Source of the DNA: CAZXNF01 sp050741255
GTDB taxonomy: Bacteria; Pseudomonadota; Gammaproteobacteria; Burkholderiales; SG8-41
Assembly: GCA_050741255.1 (NCBI GenBank)
Contig: JBOIEQ010000163.1
Coordinates: 1 to 9,377, forward strand
Reading direction: 5' to 3'
DNA length: 9,377 bases
Shown here: positions 6,131-9,377 of the stretch, piece after piece
Layout of the letters: every line of letters begins with the position of its first letter
How positions within the stretch are numbered: the stretch's first letter is position 1
Position numbers and translations under genes: made by a program
Notes under the pieces: model-generated
Told to the model about the DNA's origin: nothing
The model's input: the letters and a program-made list of their open reading frames with translations, nothing else
The model's database searches: none

Positions 6131-6454
6131 TCAGGCGGCGGGTTCGTTCGGCCGGGCCGTACCGCAGCTCCAGCACTCGGTGAACTGCGCTTCCAGGCGT
6201 TCGCCGCAGTTCGCGCAATTCCATGGCGTCCGGCCCGCCGCCATGCGTCCGCGGGCCAGGTCGCGCAGCAGGGTCTCGGCCTTCTCCAGTTGCGCGTCGT
6301 TCACGATCCAGACCGACAGCACGTCCGCGGGCAGTTCGCCGATGCCGCTGGCGAGGAATTCGCCGCGCACGATGGCGGCGATACCTTCCTCTTCCAGCAG
6401 GTTCTTGATGAAGTGCGCGTCGGCCACGTGCCGCGCGTGGTAGAGCAGGCGCAT
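6131..6454 (-). CDS. DUF2007 domain protein with C-terminal zinc ribbon
   Basis: The 107-residue protein has an N-terminal DUF2007-like domain (about residues 1-68: RLLYHARHVADAHFIKNLLE, EGIAAIVRGEFLASGIGELP, VWIVNDAQLEKAETLL), annotated in databases as a putative signal-transducing domain. The tail has Cys80-x2-Cys83 and Cys94-x2-Cys97, a likely zinc ribbon. It is soluble and cytoplasmic by appearance. Its role is not established. It converges with the metallophosphoesterase, leaving 17 bases between the stops, and is nearly back to back with the ModA-like gene. There is no Shine-Dalgarno sequence before ATG 6454, and a TAGAAT -10-like element ends only five bases before the ATG, so its mRNA may be leaderless. 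Confidence 0.85.
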   Translation of the reverse strand: MRLLYHARHVADAHFIKNLLEEEGIAAIVRGEFLASGIGELPADVLSVWIVNDAQLEKAETLLRDLARGRMAAGRTPWNCANCGERLEAQFTECWSCGTARPNEPAA

Positions 6455-6459
6455 GACTA

Positions 6460-6468
6460 ATTCTAGCC
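6460..6468 (-). promoter_or_regulatory. Candidate -10 element for the DUF2007 gene
   Basis: On the minus strand this reads GGCTAGAAT, the same as at 589-597. TAGAAT ends five bases before the ATG at 6454, so transcription from it would start at or within one or two bases of the start codon. No good -35 match is seen upstream. Confidence 0.4.
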
Positions 6469-6475
6469 GTGCTGC

Positions 6476-7219
6476 GTGCTAGACTCGCTGCCTCTTTTCA
6501 CGGGGCCAACCTCCTTGTCGACGTTGAACGTATTGTGTGCCGGCGCCGCGCAGGCGGTGACGGAGAAAATCGTCGTGCAGTTCGAGCGGCAGACCGGTCA
6601 TCGCGTGCAGGTCGCCTACGATGCGGTCAACGCGCTGAAGGCGAAGCTGCTGGAAGGCGCCCCCGCCGATGCCGTCATCCTGTCCGCGCCGCTCATCGAG
6701 GAACTGATCGCGTCCGGCCATCTCGCGCCGGGCTCGCGCGCCGATCTCGGCAAGGTCGGCACCGGCGTGGCCGTGAAAGCCGGCACGCCGTTACCCGACG
6801 TCTCCAATGCGGAGGTGCTGCGCGGAAATATCCTGGCCGCCCGCCGGCTGTATTTTCCCGATCCGCAGCGCGCGACCGCCGGCAAGGTGGTCATGGGCGT
6901 GCTGGACAGGCTGGGCATCACCGAAGAACTGCGCGGCCGCTTCGCGCTGCATCCGAACGGCTATGCTGCGATGAAGGCCATGGCCGCCAGCGACGGCGTG
7001 CTGATGATGGGCATCACGCAGGTGACCGAAATCCTCGCCAATCCCGGCGTCAAGCTGGTGGGCGCGCTGCCCGGCGAACTGGCGGTGGTGACCACCTATT
7101 CGGCCGGCGTGGTGGCAGCCACCGAGGATGCGGCGTTCGCGCGCGAGTTCGTGAAGCGCCTGACCGGCTTCACCGCGCAACCGCTGCTGCTTGCCGCGGG
7201 CTATCAGATCGGCGGCTAG
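6476..7219 (+). CDS. ModA-like substrate-binding domain protein without visible signal peptide
   Basis: The protein is up to 247 residues long and resembles the extracellular solute-binding family that includes molybdate-binding ModA: STLNVLCAGAAQAVTEKIVVQFERQTGHRV at the start, then KAKLLEGAPADAVILSAPLIEEL, FPDPQRATAGKVVMGVLDRLGI, and a C-terminal VTTYSAGVVAATEDAAFAREF with a closing segment typical of ModA. Family members normally carry an export signal; here the fold begins about 14 residues after the GTG at 6476 with no Arg/Lys plus hydrophobic stretch before it. The start is uncertain: neither GTG 6476 nor in-frame TTG 6515 or 6524 has a Shine-Dalgarno sequence, and the protein domain begins near 6524. 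No modB or modC gene follows; tctB does, after 126 bases. It could be a cytoplasmic ligand-binding protein or a receptor exported by an unseen route. The ligand is unknown. Confidence 0.82.
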   Translation: MLDSLPLFTGPTSLSTLNVLCAGAAQAVTEKIVVQFERQTGHRVQVAYDAVNALKAKLLEGAPADAVILSAPLIEELIASGHLAPGSRADLGKVGTGVAVKAGTPLPDVSNAEVLRGNILAARRLYFPDPQRATAGKVVMGVLDRLGITEELRGRFALHPNGYAAMKAMAASDGVLMMGITQVTEILANPGVKLVGALPGELAVVTTYSAGVVAATEDAAFAREFVKRLTGFTAQPLLLAAGYQIGG

Positions 7220-7225
7220 GCCGCC
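7211..7225 (+). repeat. GC hairpin with the stop codon in its loop
   Basis: GGCGGC (7211-7216) and GCCGCC (7220-7225) are perfect 6-base inverted repeats whose 3-base centre is the TAG stop of the ModA-like gene. No T-tract follows, so it is not a standard terminator; it may arise from Gly-Gly codons in GC-rich DNA. Confidence 0.35.
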
Positions 7226-7345
7226 TGCACGACCCGGTCACAAGATGCCGGGCGCAGCATCCTACTTTCTCAGCACGTGCCCGTTCCGGCGCAACCCGGA
7301 CGCGGGCGCCATTGCGATTGCAACAGTGACAGGGCAGGAGACGCG

Positions 7346-7798
7346 GTGAAGCAGGGCGATTTCTGGTCGGGACTGGCACTGGCCGCGCTGGGCGGCGGGA
7401 TCGTGTACGCCGCGAGTGGGTGGGACTACCTCACGCCTGAAGGGCCGGGCGCGGGTTTCTTTCCGCTCTGGTACGGCATCGCCCTGCTGGTGCTGGCCGT
7501 CCTGCTGGTGGTGCAGAGCCTGCGTGACGGCGCGCCCGCGGAGGCGCGCAAACCCTTCACCGCCGGACACCGTCGCGTCATTGCGGTCGTCATTGCGCTG
7601 GCCGTGACCGTCGTACTGCTCAAGGTCATCGGGTTCACCGCCGCTTTCGGCCTGCTGACGCTGTTGCCCGTCCGCGTCCTGTATGCCCGTACCTGGCCGG
7701 TCGCCGTCGGCACCGCGGCAGGGTTGGCCGCGGGCTTTTACCTGGTGTTCGTGTTCGCCCTGGGAGTGGAACTCCCGGCCGGGCCGCTGGGGTTCTGA
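7346..7798 (+). CDS. tctB: Tripartite tricarboxylate transporter small subunit TctB
   Basis: From the GTG at 7346 the product has 150 residues, the usual size for the small membrane subunit of tripartite tricarboxylate transporters, which take up citrate-like and other carboxylates with an ion gradient. About four hydrophobic segments are visible (near residues 6-23, 42-58, 78-107 and 116-140), with the family motif EGPGAGFFPLWYG after the first. GTG 7346 is preferred over GTG 7277 because AGGAG lies five bases upstream and the extra 23 residues are hydrophilic and unlike the family. Its TGA overlaps the tctA ATG by one base, implying translational coupling. The periplasmic receptor TctC is not encoded nearby, at least within the window. 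Confidence 0.88.
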   Translation: MKQGDFWSGLALAALGGGIVYAASGWDYLTPEGPGAGFFPLWYGIALLVLAVLLVVQSLRDGAPAEARKPFTAGHRRVIAVVIALAVTVVLLKVIGFTAAFGLLTLLPVRVLYARTWPVAVGTAAGLAAGFYLVFVFALGVELPAGPLGF

Positions 7799-9315
7799 TG
7801 GACGTCATCAGCGGCCTCTGGCACGGCTTCGCCGTCGCGCTCGCGCCGGCAAACCTGCTGTGGTGCTTCGTCGGTGTGTTCCTCGGCACGGTCGTCGGCA
7901 TCCTGCCGGGACTGGGGCCGGCGGCGACCATCGCCATGCTGCTGCCGCTGACCTACCGCATGGATCCGTCCGGCGCAATCATCATGCTGGCGGGCATCTA
8001 TTACGGCGCGAAGTACGGCGGCTCCACGACGGCCATCCTCCTCAACGTGCCGGGCGAGTCCGCATCGGTCGTCACCTGCCTCGACGGTTACCAGATGGCG
8101 CGCCAGGGCCGTGCGGGCGCGGCGCTCGGCATCGCGGCCATCGCGTCCTTCGTCGCGGGCACGGCCGGCGTGCTGGGCCTCATGCTGATCGCGCCGCCGA
8201 TCGCGAAGTTCGCGCTGTCCTTCAGTTCGCCGGAGTACTTCGCGCTGATGGCGCTCGGTCTCGCGCTCGTCTCCCTGCTCGCCGGTCATTCCTACCTCAA
8301 GGCGCTGCTCGCGATGCTGGTGGGCCTGTGGATCGCGAGCATGGGCACCGATCTCTTCAGCTCCGTGTCGCGTTTCACCTTCGGGCAGATGCAGCTGCTC
8401 GACGGCATCGAGTTCGTGGTGGTCGCGATCGGCATCTTCGCGATCGGCGAGGTGCTGGCGACTGTCGAGTCGCCGGAAGAGGTGCAGACGCTGCCCGTGC
8501 CCAAGGGGCTGAAGAACCTCCTGCCGACCGTGCAGGACCTGAAGGACTGCCGCTTTGCCTTCGCCAACGGCTCCATCGTCGGCTTCCTGATCGGCGTGCT
8601 GCCGGGGGCGGGGTCCACGATCGCGTCCTTCATCAGTTACGGCATCGAAAAGGGATTCTCGAAGCACCCCGAGAAATTCGGCAAGGGCGCCGTCGAGGGC
8701 GTGGCCGCGCCGGAAGGGGCGAACAACGCGGAGACCGGCGGCGCGCTGGTGCCGCTGCTGACGCTGGGCATCCCGGGCTCCGGCACGACCGCGATCCTGC
8801 TCGCCGCGCTGGTGCTGTGGGGCTTCAAGCCGGGGCCGCTGCTGATCGCGGACAATCCCGCGCTGTTCTGGGGGCTGGTCGCCAGCATGTACGTGGGCAA
8901 CATCATGCTGCTGGTGCTGAACCTGCCGCTGGTGCCGCTCTTCGCGCAGATCCTGCGCCTGCCGCCGTTCGTGCTGATGCCGGGCATCCTGGGCGTGTGC
9001 CTGGTCGGCGTGCTGTCCGCGGGCGGCGGCCTGTTCGACGCGGGGCTGCTGGTGCTGTTTGGCGTGCTTGGCTACGCCATGCGCAAGCTGGACTATCCGA
9101 CGGCGCCGCTGGTGCTGGGCGTCGTGCTCGGCGACGGCATGGAGCGGGCGTTGCGGCAATCGCTGATGATGTCGCAGGGCGAGTTGTCGATCCTGGTATC
9201 GCGGCCGATGTCGGCGGCCATGCTATGTTTGGCGGCGCTGATCCTGCTCTCGCCCCTGCTCAAGCGTTTCAACCGGTGGCGCGCGCAGGCCATCGATACG
9301 TCTGGTGAGGGGTGA
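7798..9315 (+). CDS. tctA: Tripartite tricarboxylate transporter large permease TctA
   Basis: The 505-residue protein matches TctA in length and sequence: about a dozen hydrophobic segments, and two copies of the family's glycine-proline motif, GILPGLGP at residues 34-41 and GVLPGAGS at 266-273, which mark the two repeated halves. GIYYGAKYGGSTTAILLNVPGE and APEGANNAETGGALVPLLTLGIPGSGTTAILL are signature stretches. It sits in the inner membrane and forms the transport channel together with TctB; the substrate is set by a TctC/Bug-type receptor that is not in the window. The start overlaps the tctB stop (TGATG). The final residues GEG and the TGA stop are encoded by heptad repeat sequence (GGTGAGGGGTGA), so the repeat has probably replaced the original 3' end of the gene. 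Confidence 0.96.
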   Translation: MDVISGLWHGFAVALAPANLLWCFVGVFLGTVVGILPGLGPAATIAMLLPLTYRMDPSGAIIMLAGIYYGAKYGGSTTAILLNVPGESASVVTCLDGYQMARQGRAGAALGIAAIASFVAGTAGVLGLMLIAPPIAKFALSFSSPEYFALMALGLALVSLLAGHSYLKALLAMLVGLWIASMGTDLFSSVSRFTFGQMQLLDGIEFVVVAIGIFAIGEVLATVESPEEVQTLPVPKGLKNLLPTVQDLKDCRFAFANGSIVGFLIGVLPGAGSTIASFISYGIEKGFSKHPEKFGKGAVEGVAAPEGANNAETGGALVPLLTLGIPGSGTTAILLAALVLWGFKPGPLLIADNPALFWGLVASMYVGNIMLLVLNLPLVPLFAQILRLPPFVLMPGILGVCLVGVLSAGGGLFDAGLLVLFGVLGYAMRKLDYPTAPLVLGVVLGDGMERALRQSLMMSQGELSILVSRPMSAAMLCLAALILLSPLLKRFNRWRAQAIDTSGEG

Positions 9316-9377
9316 GGAGTAAGGGGTGAGGAAAACCAGCGAGCGTGGGTATCCCCATTTTTTCCTCACCCCTTACT
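9304..9377. repeat. Heptad-built inverted repeat, locus B, cut by the window end
   Basis: The left arm (9304-9335) is GGTGAGG, GGTGAGG, AGTAAGG, GGTGAGG, AAAA. The right arm (9360-9377) is the exact reverse complement of 9318-9335, an 18-base perfect match, around a 24-base centre (9336-9359). The right arm reaches the last base of the window and probably continues, since two further left-arm heptads are still unpaired. The tctA stop codon lies in the second heptad. The units are the same as at 1798-1886; the centres of the two elements are unrelated by eye. Confidence 0.88.

Noticed and set aside
4982..6460. A 492-codon open frame on the plus strand over the metallophosphoesterase
   Set aside because: The product is Arg/Gly/Ala-rich with no recognisable motif, whereas the frame starting at 5067 has the complete phosphoesterase motif series and a good ribosome site.
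6524..6545. A lipoprotein signal ending at the Cys in LNVLCAGAA of the ModA-like protein
   Set aside because: The residue before Cys is Leu rather than Gly, Ala or Ser, and there is no preceding charged and hydrophobic signal region; this segment is the first strand of the mature domain.
7289..7311. Hairpin GGCG-CAA-CCCG-GACG-CGGG-CGCC as a terminator before tctB
   Set aside because: It has a bulged 8-pair stem and no T-tract, and such stems are frequent by chance in this GC-rich DNA.
7277..7345. An earlier GTG start for tctB at 7277
   Set aside because: The extra 23 residues are hydrophilic and unlike TctB N-termini, and GTG 7346 has AGGAG at proper spacing.
7738..9159. A 473-codon open frame on the minus strand opposite tctA
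   Set aside because: Its translation is low-complexity, rich in His, Gln, Arg and Asp, and resembles no family. It is the antisense shadow of a GC-rich membrane protein gene with strong third-position bias.
9358..9363. T-run in the right arm of locus B as an intrinsic terminator
   Set aside because: The Ts lie on the loop side of the stem and pair with the As of the left arm, not after the hairpin, so the arrangement is not that of a standard terminator for tctA.

Overview
The window is high in G+C by eye and gene-dense, and looks like the chromosome of a betaproteobacterium, probably Burkholderiales or a relative. The basis is gene content: a TctA/TctB-type transporter beside stand-alone acyl-CoA dehydrogenase, CaiB/BaiF and MmgE/PrpD genes, plus promoters of the form GGCTAKAAT. 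The exact taxon cannot be fixed from the sequence alone.

Layout. Bases 1-552 hold the 3' part of a glutathione S-transferase-like gene. An acyl-CoA dehydrogenase (628-1788) and a family III CoA-transferase (1887-3065) follow on the plus strand, separated by an unusual inverted repeat built from 7-base units. A small MAPEG membrane protein (3464-3066, minus) abuts the CoA-transferase stop to stop. A promoter with a perfect TATAAT drives an MmgE/PrpD-family gene (3589-4959), which is followed by a calcineurin-like metallophosphoesterase (5067-6113). A DUF2007 plus zinc-ribbon protein lies on the minus strand (6454-6131). Nearly back to back with it is a ModA-like binding protein with no visible signal peptide (6476-7219). 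The window closes with tctB (7346-7798) and tctA (7798-9315), coupled by a 1-base overlap. A second heptad inverted repeat contains the tctA stop codon and runs off the window end.

How the genes may work together. CoA-transferase, acyl-CoA dehydrogenase, MmgE/PrpD enzyme and tripartite tricarboxylate transporter suggest uptake and CoA-dependent breakdown of a di- or tricarboxylic acid. The substrate cannot be read from the sequence and the genes do not form one operon. The GST-like and MAPEG proteins could be general detoxification functions.

The protein-coding content is mostly ordinary. The least explained structure is the pair of heptad inverted repeats (consensus RGTRAGG) at 1798-1886 and 9304-9377. 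One arm ends directly at the CoA-transferase ATG, leaving it without a Shine-Dalgarno sequence. The other supplies the last codons and stop of tctA. I cannot say from here whether this family has been described. No rRNA, tRNA, CRISPR array, insertion sequence or phage gene was seen, and no gene-free stretch exceeds 300 bases.
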